DNA of 64,000 bases from Aphanothece sacrum FPU1 (GTDB lineage: Bacteria > Cyanobacteriota > Cyanobacteriia > Cyanobacteriales > Microcystaceae). The DNA is taken from assembly GCF_003864295.1 (NCBI RefSeq), contig NZ_BDQK01000003.1:1-64000 (forward strand). Reading direction: 5' to 3'. The notes beneath the pieces are model-generated. The model was not told the origin of the DNA and made no database searches. It saw only the letters and a program-made list of their open reading frames with translations. Both the position numbers and the translations under genes were made by a program. Below are positions 26,492 to 35,800 of the stretch, one piece after another. How positions within the stretch are numbered: position 1 is the stretch's first letter; each line of letters opens with the position of its first letter.

Positions 26492-26895
26492 TTGATAATT
26501 TCCTCTTTATTCAAATCAACAATAATGAATAGTATTTTAATTTCTTCCAGCACTATTGAAATTGCTTTTTGTTGAAAAAATGATTGATAAATACCTCGAC
26601 TAATACCTAAATAAATTTTAGTTTGGGGAAGAACAGCTTTTAATAAAGTACGATAGATAATATATTGACCTAATGCTGTTTCAAATTCACGCATTGGTGA
26701 ACGACTAATAAAACTTTTAATCTCAACAATAATTTGTTGTCCATTTCGCTCAATTTCTAACGTTCTATCGGCCAATAAGTCAGCAAATAATTGTATTTCT
26801 TCATACTTAATTGTATAAGGATCACGAAGAATTGTCCAACCATCTTTAATTAAAGCATTTTTGACCGCATTATGATAAGTATCCTTTGCTGGCAT
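26479..26895 (-). CDS. xisH: XisH family protein
   Basis: 138 aa, full-length XisH. It starts MPAKDTYHNAVKNALIKDGW. The core has a PD-(D/E)xK-like layout with LLADRTLEIERNGQQIIVEI, and the E-x-K lies in VEIKSF. The C-terminus is variant (LYLAVP of other XisH is IYLGIS here). It forms an overlapping pair with xisI. Nuclease-like activity is suggested by the fold only. It is the intact counterpart of the broken copy at 13790. Confidence 0.92.
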   Translation of the reverse strand: MPAKDTYHNAVKNALIKDGWTILRDPYTIKYEEIQLFADLLADRTLEIERNGQQIIVEIKSFISRSPMREFETALGQYIIYRTLLKAVLPQTKIYLGISRGIYQSFFQQKAISIVLEEIKILFIIVDLNKEEIIKWIN

Positions 26896-26959
26896 TACCT
26901 TAATTATAGTAACTAAAATTATTGAACTTGATATTTTACATTGATTTTATTTCAGTTAA

Positions 26960-26976
26960 GGTGGGCATTGCCCACC
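26960..26976. repeat. GGTGGGC-ATT-GCCCACC palindrome
   Basis: Third exact copy of the 7-bp-stem palindrome, between the universal stress gene end (26984) and the xisH start. It could terminate the stress gene transcript. Confidence 0.65.
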
Positions 26977-26983
26977 CTACTAA

Positions 26984-27838
26984 TTAAGTACCTTCTCGAC
27001 GGGCTAAAAGAACAGGACAATTAGCATTAACCCGAATATAATCTGATAGGGAAGTTCCCAAAAGACGATCAAGATCTGGCAAACTTCTAGCTACCGAGGG
27101 ACGACGTTCTGGGGAACCTAACATTAACAAATCAATGTTATATTCTTCGGTTAACTTACAAATTTGTTCCCCTGGTTTACCCCCTGTGACAATACAGCGA
27201 TGAGAAACACCCATTCGTTTCGCTTTAGCTGCTGCGGGTGCAAGAACCGGGTTATTTTCCATTTCCGCTTTAGATAGGGGTAGGAGTTCCGGTTTTAAGT
27301 CAGGGTTAACCCTCGCTAAAATTAATTCTGCTTCTGAATAGTCCCGTAGCAAATAAAGGGCTAAATCTAAAGCATAATCAGCGGCCGCCGATTTATCAAG
27401 GGCCACCATCACCCGCTTGATTTTTTTGACATAAATGTCATCTTTTACCAGCAACATCGCGCGACTGGTGAGTTGGAAGACATATTGACTGACGGAATTT
27501 TGTAAAATGGCTTCGAGGCGTTTAAATCCCCGTGATCCCATAATAATTAAATCCGCATTGAGTTCATCAGCGACTTGACAAACTGTATCTTTAGGATCTC
27601 CTTGACGTAACATGGTGGAGACTTGGGAGGTTTCAAGTTGCAGACTATCTAAAATTCCGGCGATACTTTTCCCTCCTTCTTCCCATTTAGTTGCGATCGC
27701 ATCAGTGGTAATTTGGGGAGGAACAACGTGCAGAATGTTAAGAGAAGCTTTTTTGATGGCGGGAAGATCCATCAAAACTTTAAGCATATCTTGAGTCGTA
27801 CTTGATCCTGAGTCGGCGTATAATATTTTTTCCAGCAT
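26984..27838 (-). CDS. Universal stress protein, tandem Usp domains
   Basis: 284-aa cytosolic protein with two UspA folds (about 1-132 and 138-280). The first has a possible nucleotide-binding loop, IIMGSRGFKRLEAILQNSVS; the second ends LLMLGSPERRPS..GTSLSDYIRVNANCPVLLARRE, with an altered Gly spacing. Such proteins bind ATP or AMP and modulate stress survival; the specific role is unknown. Single gene, divergent from the exopolysaccharide transferase. Confidence 0.92.
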   Translation of the reverse strand: MLEKILYADSGSSTTQDMLKVLMDLPAIKKASLNILHVVPPQITTDAIATKWEEGGKSIAGILDSLQLETSQVSTMLRQGDPKDTVCQVADELNADLIIMGSRGFKRLEAILQNSVSQYVFQLTSRAMLLVKDDIYVKKIKRVMVALDKSAAADYALDLALYLLRDYSEAELILARVNPDLKPELLPLSKAEMENNPVLAPAAAKAKRMGVSHRCIVTGGKPGEQICKLTEEYNIDLLMLGSPERRPSVARSLPDLDRLLGTSLSDYIRVNANCPVLLARREGT

Positions 27839-28043
27839 GGATTAAAACTATGTTAGTAACGACGATTAGCTGTTTCTGCTATTAGGATACTCCTATTCTC
27901 CGCCATCTATATTTAACAATTTATTACGAAGGAGAGAGACTTCTAAAATCCGCTATGCTCAGAGTATAGACATTCCCGATCCCTTAACGAGTAATTCAGG
28001 TGATAATTAGAACAAACAGGGAAAAACGCCTGACCTTGTTATT

Positions 28044-29486
28044 ATGAAAAAGCTTCCCTCTCAGACAAGCAGATTTATTGCCGATATTCGCGCCCCCCAT
28101 CGGTTTCGTTGGTTACATTTAGCCAATCAACCCTGGTATCGTATTTCTATTTTACTCCTAAGTGATCTTTTCGCTATTGGAGGTGCTTGGCTAATGGCTG
28201 TTTATTTCAATCAATTTTATTCGCCACTTCCTCCCGAATTAGTTTGGTGGGTATGGTTAGGAATGCCCAGTTTATTCTGGGTATTTTCTGCTATTATTTT
28301 AATCTTTTTTGCTTATGGTGGTTTATATAGTCCCTCTCCTAGTAGTCAAAATTATATTCGCACAGCTAAAGTAATTACTCTAGTTTATTTACTTTCTTTG
28401 GTGTTTAGTTATTTTTATGATCCTAAACTTGATCCTCCGCGATCGCTATTTTTTACGGCTTGGATTAGTAGTGTTATTTTAGTAATGGGTTTTCGTTTAA
28501 TAATTACTTTAATTTTCGGTCAAATACAGCCTAAAAATTCTAAAGTTAAAGTTTTCTTAATTGCTAATGCTTCCCGTTTAAAAAAACTATCTCAAGTTAT
28601 GGAAAAACGTTCTTATTATAAAATTGTTGGGGCTGCTTTAGCTTCAACGGCTAATAGTCCTACTACCTTACAAGCTATTATGAGATCAGGGGCTATAGAA
28701 GTATTAGCAGAAGATTTACCTCAAACTGCATTAGCTTCTACTCTTTATTGGAATTTAAGACGGGGTGGTATTGCTTTACGTTTATTACCTTCTAGTAGAG
28801 AGATTCTTTATCGTCGAGGAATTCCTGAAATATTCGCAGGTTTACCTACTTTAAGAGTCCAAACTTCTGTGTTAGTGGGGTGGGATTATCGCTTTAAAAG
28901 GTGTTTAGACATCATTGGTTCTTTATTAGGAATTATTGTCTTATGCCCTCTATTTTTAGGAGTAGCGATAGCGATTCAATTATCATCACCAGGGCCTGTT
29001 TTTTTTCGTCAGGAACGCATAGGATTACATGGTAAAGTCTTTCAGATGTGGAAGTTTCGGACAATGGTGACGAATGCCCATAAATTACAAGCAGAATTAG
29101 AAGGACAAAATGAGTCAGAAGATGGGGTTCTTTTTAAGATTAAAAAAGATCCTCGAATTATTCCTATTGGTCACTTTTTACGCAAAAGTAGCATTGATGA
29201 ATTGCCTCAATTATTTAATGTATTAATCGGTCAAATGAGTTTAGTTGGCCCTCGTCCTTTACCTTTAAGAGATGTAGAAAGGTTTGAAGAATGGCATCAT
29301 ATTCGACATCAAGTTTTACCAGGAATTACAGGATTATGGCAAATTTCAGGACGGTCTGATATTGAAGATTTTAGTGATGCGGCTCGCTTAGATTTATATT
29401 ATATTGATAATTGGTCATTGAATTTGGATCTAGATATTTTAGTCGAAACTGTGAGAATTGTTGTCTTTGGTAAGGGTGCTTATTAA
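28044..29486 (+). CDS. Exopolysaccharide initiating glycosylphosphotransferase (WcaJ/PssY type)
   Basis: 480-aa polyprenyl-phosphate hexose-1-phosphate transferase that starts the repeat unit of an extracellular polysaccharide on the cytoplasmic membrane face. N-terminal region with four or five membrane helices (about 30-165), a Rossmann-like soluble domain (168-280), another helix (ILGSLLGIIVLCPLFLGVAI), then the catalytic domain with KFRTM, a DELPQLFNVLIGQMSLVGPR block and the C-terminal GLWQISGR. The polymer genes are not next door. Whether the sugar is glucose or galactose cannot be told. Confidence 0.93.
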   Translation: MKKLPSQTSRFIADIRAPHRFRWLHLANQPWYRISILLLSDLFAIGGAWLMAVYFNQFYSPLPPELVWWVWLGMPSLFWVFSAIILIFFAYGGLYSPSPSSQNYIRTAKVITLVYLLSLVFSYFYDPKLDPPRSLFFTAWISSVILVMGFRLIITLIFGQIQPKNSKVKVFLIANASRLKKLSQVMEKRSYYKIVGAALASTANSPTTLQAIMRSGAIEVLAEDLPQTALASTLYWNLRRGGIALRLLPSSREILYRRGIPEIFAGLPTLRVQTSVLVGWDYRFKRCLDIIGSLLGIIVLCPLFLGVAIAIQLSSPGPVFFRQERIGLHGKVFQMWKFRTMVTNAHKLQAELEGQNESEDGVLFKIKKDPRIIPIGHFLRKSSIDELPQLFNVLIGQMSLVGPRPLPLRDVERFEEWHHIRHQVLPGITGLWQISGRSDIEDFSDAARLDLYYIDNWSLNLDLDILVETVRIVVFGKGAY

Positions 29487-29525
29487 ATCAGTGAACAGTT
29501 ATCAGATTTATCTTTTATAATATTA

Positions 29526-30182
29526 ATGCTTATGTCTCTTATTATTCCTGTTATTAAACCCGTTAGTCAAATGAAGTTAGAATCTGGGAGTAGGGTTACT
29601 ATTCCTAATATCAGTTGGCAAGAATTTGAAAGTATTTTACAAGAAATGGGACAAAAAAGAACATCAAGAATTTGTTATTATCAAGATACTTTAGAGATTA
29701 TGGTTCCTCTCCCTGAACATGAAAAATCAAAAGATTTAATCTCAGACATGGTTAAAATATTGCTTAAAAGAACAGGCAGAAAATATGAACCTTTTGGTTC
29801 AACTACATTTAAGAAAGAAAATACAGCAGGAGTAGAACCAGATGCTTGTTTCTATATTGATAATTATCAGCAAATGATGGGTAAACGTCGCTTACAATAT
29901 GATGATCCCCCCCCAGATTTAGCCATTGAAATAGATGTTACATCCAAAACGACTTTGAGTGCTTATGAAAGCCTTGAAGTTCCTGAACTTTGGATTTATA
30001 ATCAAGGTGAACTAATTATATATTTACTAGAAAATGGAAAATATATTAAAGCTAACTCTAGTTTGATTTTCCCTGATGTTCCCCTAACTCAAATTATTCC
30101 CACTATAATAGAACTTTCTTGGCAAGTGGGAACAGTTCAAGCATTAGAAGAATTGGAAAATTTCATTGAAAAAAAATCTTAA
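29526..30182 (+). CDS. Uma2 family nuclease-like protein (DUF820)
   Basis: 218 aa, the Uma2 (DUF820) family with a restriction-endonuclease fold, hugely expanded in cyanobacteria; function unknown. Putative active site: Glu/Asp in VEPDACFYI, then PPDLAIEIDVTSKT with D-x-E..K spacing. The start could be ATG 29526 or 29532. It sits between the exopolysaccharide transferase and the epimerase, 16 bp before the latter. The C-terminal helix VQALEELENFIEKKS is typical. Confidence 0.9.
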   Translation: MLMSLIIPVIKPVSQMKLESGSRVTIPNISWQEFESILQEMGQKRTSRICYYQDTLEIMVPLPEHEKSKDLISDMVKILLKRTGRKYEPFGSTTFKKENTAGVEPDACFYIDNYQQMMGKRRLQYDDPPPDLAIEIDVTSKTTLSAYESLEVPELWIYNQGELIIYLLENGKYIKANSSLIFPDVPLTQIIPTIIELSWQVGTVQALEELENFIEKKS

Positions 30183-30198
30183 ATCTAGTTAATTTATC

Positions 30199-31245
30199 AT
30201 GCAAATTACAGTTAAAACTTTTACAGTTCATAAACGATTCCCTTTAACCATTAGTCGGGGAACTACTGCCCAAACAACTAATCTTTGGTTAAAAATAGAG
30301 TCAGAAGGAATAGAAGGATGGGGAGAAGCTTCACCTTTTTCTGTCATCAAAGGAACTAGCATAAATCCAGAGAAATTGCAACAAGAATTAGAGAAAATTA
30401 TCCCTACTTTAGAAAAGTTTAACCCTTTACAACGTCAACAAATAGAAACAGTTTTATTAGAAAATAATCTTAATTCATCTTTAAGGGCAGCCATTGATAC
30501 AGCATTACATGATTGGTTGGGAAAAAAAGTAGGTTTACCCCTATGGAAATTATGGGGTTTAAATTGTGATTGTATTGTTCCAACTTCCGTAACTATTAGT
30601 ATTAGTTCCCCCGAAAAAGCCGTAGAAAGAGTTAAAAATTGGCTTAATTTTATGGATGCTAAACTATTAAAAATTAAGTTAGGTTCCCCTGATGGAATAG
30701 AAGCAGATAAAGCAATGATTGTAGCTATTCGTGAAGCTACTCCTCATATTCCTTTAACCGTTGATGCTAATGGGGGATGGAATATCAAAAATGCTATCTA
30801 TATGAGTGATTGGTTAGCCACTCAAAATGTTAAATATATAGAACAACCTTTAGAAGTAGGAGATGAAGGAAACTTACCCCAATTATATCAGCGATCGCAT
30901 CTCCCTATTTTTGTGGATGAAAGTTGTTTTAAAAGTCAAGATATTATCAAACTTTCTCCTTATGTTCATGGTATTAATATTAAACTAATGAAAGCAGGAG
31001 GATTAACAGAAGTAATGCGAGTGATTGCTATAGCAAAAGCTTGTAAATTACAAATTATGTATGGTTGTTATTCTGATAGTAGTTTAGCTAATACTGCTAT
31101 GTGTCATCTTGCACCTTATGCTGATTATTTAGACTTAGATAGTCATTTTAACTTAATAGATGATCCCTTTCAAGGTGTTACTTTAGAAGAAGGAAAGTTA
31201 ATGTTAAATAATTTACCAGGATTAGGAGTAAAGAAACTAAACTAA
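30199..31245 (+). CDS. Dipeptide epimerase (enolase superfamily, YcjG-like)
   Basis: 348-aa enolase-superfamily enzyme of the muconate lactonizing subgroup, most like L-Ala-D/L-Glu epimerase, which recycles murein peptides. Visible: the acid/base pair K-x-K in LLKIKLGSPDG, metal ligands Asp in TVDANGGW, Glu in YIEQPLEVGDEG and Asp in FVDESC, and the second base Lys in INIKLMKAGGLTE. The capping domain has GTTAQTTNLWLKIE. Specificity for Ala-Glu is inferred. The stop overlaps the convergent DUF29 gene by 4 bp. Confidence 0.87.
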   Translation: MQITVKTFTVHKRFPLTISRGTTAQTTNLWLKIESEGIEGWGEASPFSVIKGTSINPEKLQQELEKIIPTLEKFNPLQRQQIETVLLENNLNSSLRAAIDTALHDWLGKKVGLPLWKLWGLNCDCIVPTSVTISISSPEKAVERVKNWLNFMDAKLLKIKLGSPDGIEADKAMIVAIREATPHIPLTVDANGGWNIKNAIYMSDWLATQNVKYIEQPLEVGDEGNLPQLYQRSHLPIFVDESCFKSQDIIKLSPYVHGINIKLMKAGGLTEVMRVIAIAKACKLQIMYGCYSDSSLANTAMCHLAPYADYLDLDSHFNLIDDPFQGVTLEEGKLMLNNLPGLGVKKLN

Positions 31246-31658
31246 TCATTATTTAATGGGTATCTAGTCATTAATTCCTCAAAAGTATAAGGACATTTTT
31301 GAGGAATATCTAGTTTATATTCTCGCAAAAAAAATCGTCTAGCTCTTTCATACTGTTTCGAAATATCGAGTTTATTTAAAATAGCCTGGGTTAATCTATC
31401 TTCAATTTCATCTTGAAAATTATCAACTTCTTTGAGCCAATGATTACGGGGATAAATTTCTTGAGAATAATCAAGTTTTAGTCTGTGTTCTATCAGCCGT
31501 TTCAAAAAGCTATTAACAGCATTAAGTTTCTCATTTCCCAAGTCTTCTATCTCCTCTTTTAGATGATCCCAATCAAGTGCTTCAGTATTATGTTCTTGTA
31601 AAGCTCTTGCTTGGATCTTAGTCCATTCAAAAAAATCTACTTCGTAAAGGTTGGTCAT
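31242..31658 (-). CDS. DUF29 family protein
   Basis: 138 aa from the ATG at 31656-31658 (MTNLYEVDFFEWTKIQARAL), which fits the family start better than the longer frame at 31691. DUF29 is a helical family typical of cyanobacteria; features are DWDHLKEEIEDLGNEK and the ending KCPYTFEELM. Function unknown. Another member is at 56070. Confidence 0.88.
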   Translation of the reverse strand: MTNLYEVDFFEWTKIQARALQEHNTEALDWDHLKEEIEDLGNEKLNAVNSFLKRLIEHRLKLDYSQEIYPRNHWLKEVDNFQDEIEDRLTQAILNKLDISKQYERARRFFLREYKLDIPQKCPYTFEELMTRYPLNND

Positions 31659-31722
31659 GATGATATCAATAGGGGTATGCGATGCCAACAACTCTTTAAT
31701 TGTAGCAGTTTCAAGGTTGATG

Positions 31723-31745
31723 TTGGGTTTTCTTCGTCAACCCAA
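31723..31745. repeat. TTGGGTT/AACCCAA palindrome
   Basis: 7-bp stem with a 9-nt loop (TTCTTCGTC). A related copy, GTTGGGTT/AACCCAAC, is at 31816-31840, so two dispersed repeats of one family lie within 120 bp. Confidence 0.55.
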
Positions 31746-31815
31746 CCTACAATAATAGATTGTTTGATGTATTATGTATTTGATTAATTGTATAGTGCGA
31801 TCGCGTATCTTGTCG

Positions 31816-31840
31816 GTTGGGTTGAGGTACGAAACCCAAC
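31816..31840. repeat. GTTGGGTT/AACCCAAC palindrome
   Basis: 8-bp stem, 9-nt loop GAGGTACGA. The loop differs from that of the copy at 31723. It lies upstream of the micro-ORF cluster. Confidence 0.55.
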
Positions 31841-31908
31841 ACCGTATTTATCTTTCAATTAAAATAGTAAGTTATATTGGAATTATATCAAGAAATAATC
31901 TTAATTAT

Positions 31909-32253
31909 ATGGCACAAATATCCAATGAAATCTTAATAACAATCTTAACAATTTATCGTCAATTACTTGAACTCATTAACGAAGCAAAAGCAACCGAGTC
32001 CCAAATTTTAGAACAGTTTGGTGAAACAGAAATAACCCTTATTGTCCTAGAAGAACTGCAAAATATTGTTGAGCGTATGAGAAACTCCTATTCTCGGCTG
32101 AACACCCTACTTTTAAGGATTGCTGAAGCTCAACCTATAGCCGATGCTGCTACACTAGAATTACTGATTAAATCCATTGAACAAGCTCAAGGAAATCTAG
32201 CTTCATCTTTAGCCACTATTCAAGAATCAAAAAGAGATACTGGTTTATTATGA
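31909..32253 (+). CDS. Helical protein of unknown function, first of an ATGA-coupled cluster
   Basis: 114 aa from the ATG at 31909 (MAQISNEILITILTIYRQLL). The longer frame from 31774 runs through a palindromic repeat and is not credible. Almost wholly alpha-helical, probably coiled coil (ATLELLIKSIEQAQGNLASS). I do not recognise the family. Its TGA overlaps the next ATG as ATGA, the first of three such overlaps. Confidence 0.65.
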   Translation: MAQISNEILITILTIYRQLLELINEAKATESQILEQFGETEITLIVLEELQNIVERMRNSYSRLNTLLLRIAEAQPIADAATLELLIKSIEQAQGNLASSLATIQESKRDTGLL

Positions 32254-32423
32254 AAAAACAACCCGACGCAGAAGCCTTTCAAAAAATGGCATCCCGACTT
32301 AAAGAAAATAGTCGCCAATGGGATACACTAAATTTTCAACTTGATGAATTAATTGCTCAAGTGGAAGCAGATATTCGTAGTAGTTCTCTGACTCAATATC
32401 GTCTGACAAAACACAGTAAATGA
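32250..32423 (+). CDS. Small helical protein, unknown
   Basis: 57 aa: MKKQPDAEAFQKMASRLKE, then NFQLDELIAQVEADIRSSS. Coupled by ATGA to both neighbours. No family recognised. The combination of a coiled-coil protein and a short charged helical protein is compatible with a small complex, but that is a guess. Confidence 0.6.
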   Translation: MKKQPDAEAFQKMASRLKENSRQWDTLNFQLDELIAQVEADIRSSSLTQYRLTKHSK

Positions 32424-32488
32424 CAAAATTAGAACTCAATCAAATTTTTACCCTGATGAATGCAAAAATAATTGCAGAATCTAAATGA
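32420..32488 (+). CDS. 22-codon micro-ORF, coupled
   Basis: MTKLELNQIFTLMNAKIIAE and two more residues. It starts by ATGA overlap with the 57-aa gene and ends by ATGA overlap with the next frame. It may be the start of a decayed gene rather than a product in its own right. Confidence 0.3.
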   Translation: MTKLELNQIFTLMNAKIIAESK

Positions 32489-32625
32489 TTGATAATTTTA
32501 CAACAGGAATCGATCCAGAAAGAAAAGAAGAAATTCCTCTATTTAATCCTCGCCAGCAAAAATGGTTATTAACATTAACTTCACCCCCCAAGAAATTCAA
32601 GATCTTTACCAAGCATCTGCCGTAA
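32485..32625 (+). pseudogene. HNH-endonuclease C-terminal remnant
   Basis: 46 codons. Residues 9-28 (IDPERKEEIPLFNPRQQKW) match the segment IPLFNPRQQxW that follows the HNH core in many cyanobacterial HNH proteins. After the Trp the sequence is unrelated and overlaps the next gene. The HNH motif itself is missing. Confidence 0.5.
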
Positions 32626-32825
32626 CAGGATTAGATGTTGACGAACTGATTCACAATGCTATTCTTAACATCATTAAAACATCAATTAATCCTCAACCTA
32701 AGATAGTTAACCATGAAAATATTATTAAATATCAAGTGTATAAATCCGGTGTCGATCCTTATGCACCTGTTTTTGAAGAAATGGAACCTATTTATACGCA
32801 AAGGTGTCATAAGTTGCTAGACTAG
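32562..32825 (+). CDS. Small protein of unknown function upstream of smc
   Basis: 87 aa: MVININFTPQEIQDLYQASA, then GLDVDELIHNAILNIIKTS and a tail ending RCHKLLD. The first half resembles a ribbon-helix-helix or antitoxin-type pattern, but only weakly. It overlaps the HNH remnant in another frame and ends 51 bp before smc. No family is claimed. Confidence 0.5.
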   Translation: MVININFTPQEIQDLYQASAVTGLDVDELIHNAILNIIKTSINPQPKIVNHENIIKYQVYKSGVDPYAPVFEEMEPIYTQRCHKLLD

Positions 32826-32876
32826 ATCAATTAACTGTTATTTTCGCGGACTGGGATAAACGGGCTATCTGCGCCT

Positions 32877-35800
32877 ATGGTTCATATTAAGCGCATCGGA
32901 CTATCTCATTTTAAATCGTTTGGCGGGACTACTGCCATACCGTTTCTACCTGGGTTTACGGTGGTATCTGGGCCTAATGGGTCGGGTAAGTCCAATATAC
33001 TCGATGCCCTACTTTTTTGTTTGGGTCTGGCTACTTCTAAAGGGATGCGGGCCGAACGTCTTCCTGATTTAGTTAATCATAATCATAGTAATAATCGCAA
33101 GACTCAAGAAGCAATAGTTTCGGTGACTTTTGATATTTCTGACCTCTCAGAGTTAGGTGATGTTAATTTTAATTCTTCTGCCAATACTAATAATAATACC
33201 AAGGAAAATAAACCATCTGATGAGTTAGAAGATTTAGAAAATATTGAAACCCCAGAGGTTATTAATAATAATGAATGGACGGTAACGCGACGGTTACGAG
33301 TGACACCAGGAGGCAGTTATTCTTCTAATTATTATATTAATAATGAACCTTGTAATGTTAGTGAACTTCATGAACAATTAAACCGTTTACGCATTTATCC
33401 TGAAGGATATAACGTGGTATTACAAGGGGATGTGACCCGTATTATTACTATGAATTCTAAGGAAAGACGGCAAATTATTGATGAATTAGCAGGAGTAGCA
33501 GAATTTGATCGTAAAATTGAAAAGACGAAGGAAACTTTAGAGGAAGTAAGGGATAGAGAAGATCGTTGTCGTATTATTGAAACTGAGTTAAAACGATCTT
33601 TAGAACGGTTAAGTGCAGATCGCATTAAAGCTGAAAAATATCAGAAGTTAAAAGCAGAAGTTCAGACCAAGCAACAGTGGGAAATTGTATTAATTTGGCA
33701 ATCTTTACAACAGCAAGTTAGAATTGTTAAAGGTCAAATCACCACAGGACAACAAGAAGAAATTCAATTACAATCTGACTTAAATGAGTTAGGTAAACAG
33801 ATAAATCAAACTGTTACTAACCTAGAAGAATTAAACCGTCAAGTTAAAGCGTTAGGAGAGGATGAACAATTAACAGTTGCTTCTCAACTAGCGACTCACA
33901 AGGCACAATATAACCAACGAAAACAACGCTATCAAGAATTAGTTAGTCAAACTCAACAAACTCAAGCCGCGATCGCTCAAACTCAAGCCGCAATTGTCCA
34001 ACATAATCAAACTTTAACAGATCTGACTCAAGAGATCAAAGAATTAGAAATAGATATTCTTCCTACTTTAATTCAACAACGCGATCGCAATCGTCATACT
34101 TTAGAGATGGTGAGACAACAAGCAAATGCGATCGCTGAAGCTTCAGATGCTTGGGTACAAGAACAAGCTAATCTAAGTCGTCAACTATCTAACTTACAAG
34201 AAAGTTTAACCCCGCAACGAACAGAACAAGCACAATTAAATGAAAGGAGTCAACAATTAACCAATACTATTATAGACGAGAATCAACAATTAGAAACATT
34301 AGAAGAAGAACTCAATAAACAACAAGAAGAACTGAAAAAATTACGAGAACAACTAATCACCTCAGAAGCTAATATTCAAACATTGGCTCAACAATTTGCT
34401 AGTAGAGAACAAGAACGAAGTATCTTAGAAGAAACTCAAACCCGTTTATTAAAAGAACAGCGAGAAAAACAAAGAGAATTAGATCGTCAAGAAGCTTCTC
34501 AACAAGCACAACAAGAAGCTCAAGGAACCTATGCTACTCAACTGATTTTAACATCAGATTTGCCGGGAGTGTGTGGGTTAGTCGCACAACTGGGACAAGT
34601 TAACCCCCGCTATCAATTAGCATTAGAAATAGCTGCCGGATCAAGATTAGGATATGTAGTAGTTGAAGATGATACTATTGCTGCCGCAGGAATTGAATTA
34701 TTAAAACAAGCAAAAGCGGGACGGGCAACGTTTTTACCTATTAATAAAATATACTCACCTCAAGGACAAAATAATGCTAGTTTTAAACAAGCTAAAGGTT
34801 ATATTGATCTAGCGGTTAATTTAGTGCTTTGTCAACCTGAATATCAGAAGATTTTTGCTTATGTTTTTGGTAATACTGTTATCTTTGAAACCTTAAATGA
34901 AGCCCGTAATTATCTAGGAAAACAACGTATAGTTACTTTAGATGGAGATTTATTAGAAACCAGTGGGGCCATGACAGGAGGTAGTAAACCTAAACGATCT
35001 TCACTACGTTTTGGGGCAGTTAATAGAGGGGAGTCTGAAGAAATTAGATCTCTGAAAAAACGATTAGGAGATTTAGATAATTTATTAGCTCGTAATGAAG
35101 AAAAACTAGCACAAAAAGTGCTTGATAGTCAAGGTTTGTCAAAAGAATTAACAGAAGCAAGACAAACAGAAAGAGAACAAAAATTATCTGAGCAACAATT
35201 AGAAAAAGATATTAAACGACTCAAAGAACAACGAGAAAAATTAGAATTACAATTAGCCCGTCATCGACAAGAATTAGAAATTGTCAATAGTCGTTTACAA
35301 ATTTTAGGGGCGGAAATTCTAGTTTTAGAAGCGGAATTACAACAAAAACAGCGAAGATTAAATGAGTTAGAACAGTCTCAAACTCATAGTGAATGGCAAC
35401 AAATTCAAGGGTTAATTAAAACCCAAGAAACTCATTTACAAGAAAGAGAAAAGGAACTTAAACAAGCTGAACAAAGACTCCAAGAAAGTCAAAGTCAAGC
35501 TCAATATTTAACCGAAAAAGTTAAGGAAGAAGAACAACGAATTGAAGCATATAAACAGCAAGAAGTCAACCTTGATAATGAACAAATAGACAATCAAAAT
35601 AAACAGGTTTCTCTACAGGAAAAAATCCAAGAATTAGAGATAACTATTGAAAAGTTAAACCTCAAGTTAGGGGAAACTAAACAAGAACGCGATCGCACAG
35701 AAACCGCCCTACAATCATTACAAAGAAATCATCAACAAAAAACCTGGGCATTAGAGAAACTGCAAACAACACAACAAGAAAGAGAAGATAATTTAACCCA

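Noticed and set aside
31774-31908. N-terminal extension of the 114-aa protein
   Set aside because: Runs through a palindromic repeat and has an implausible composition; the ATG at 31909 is a better start.
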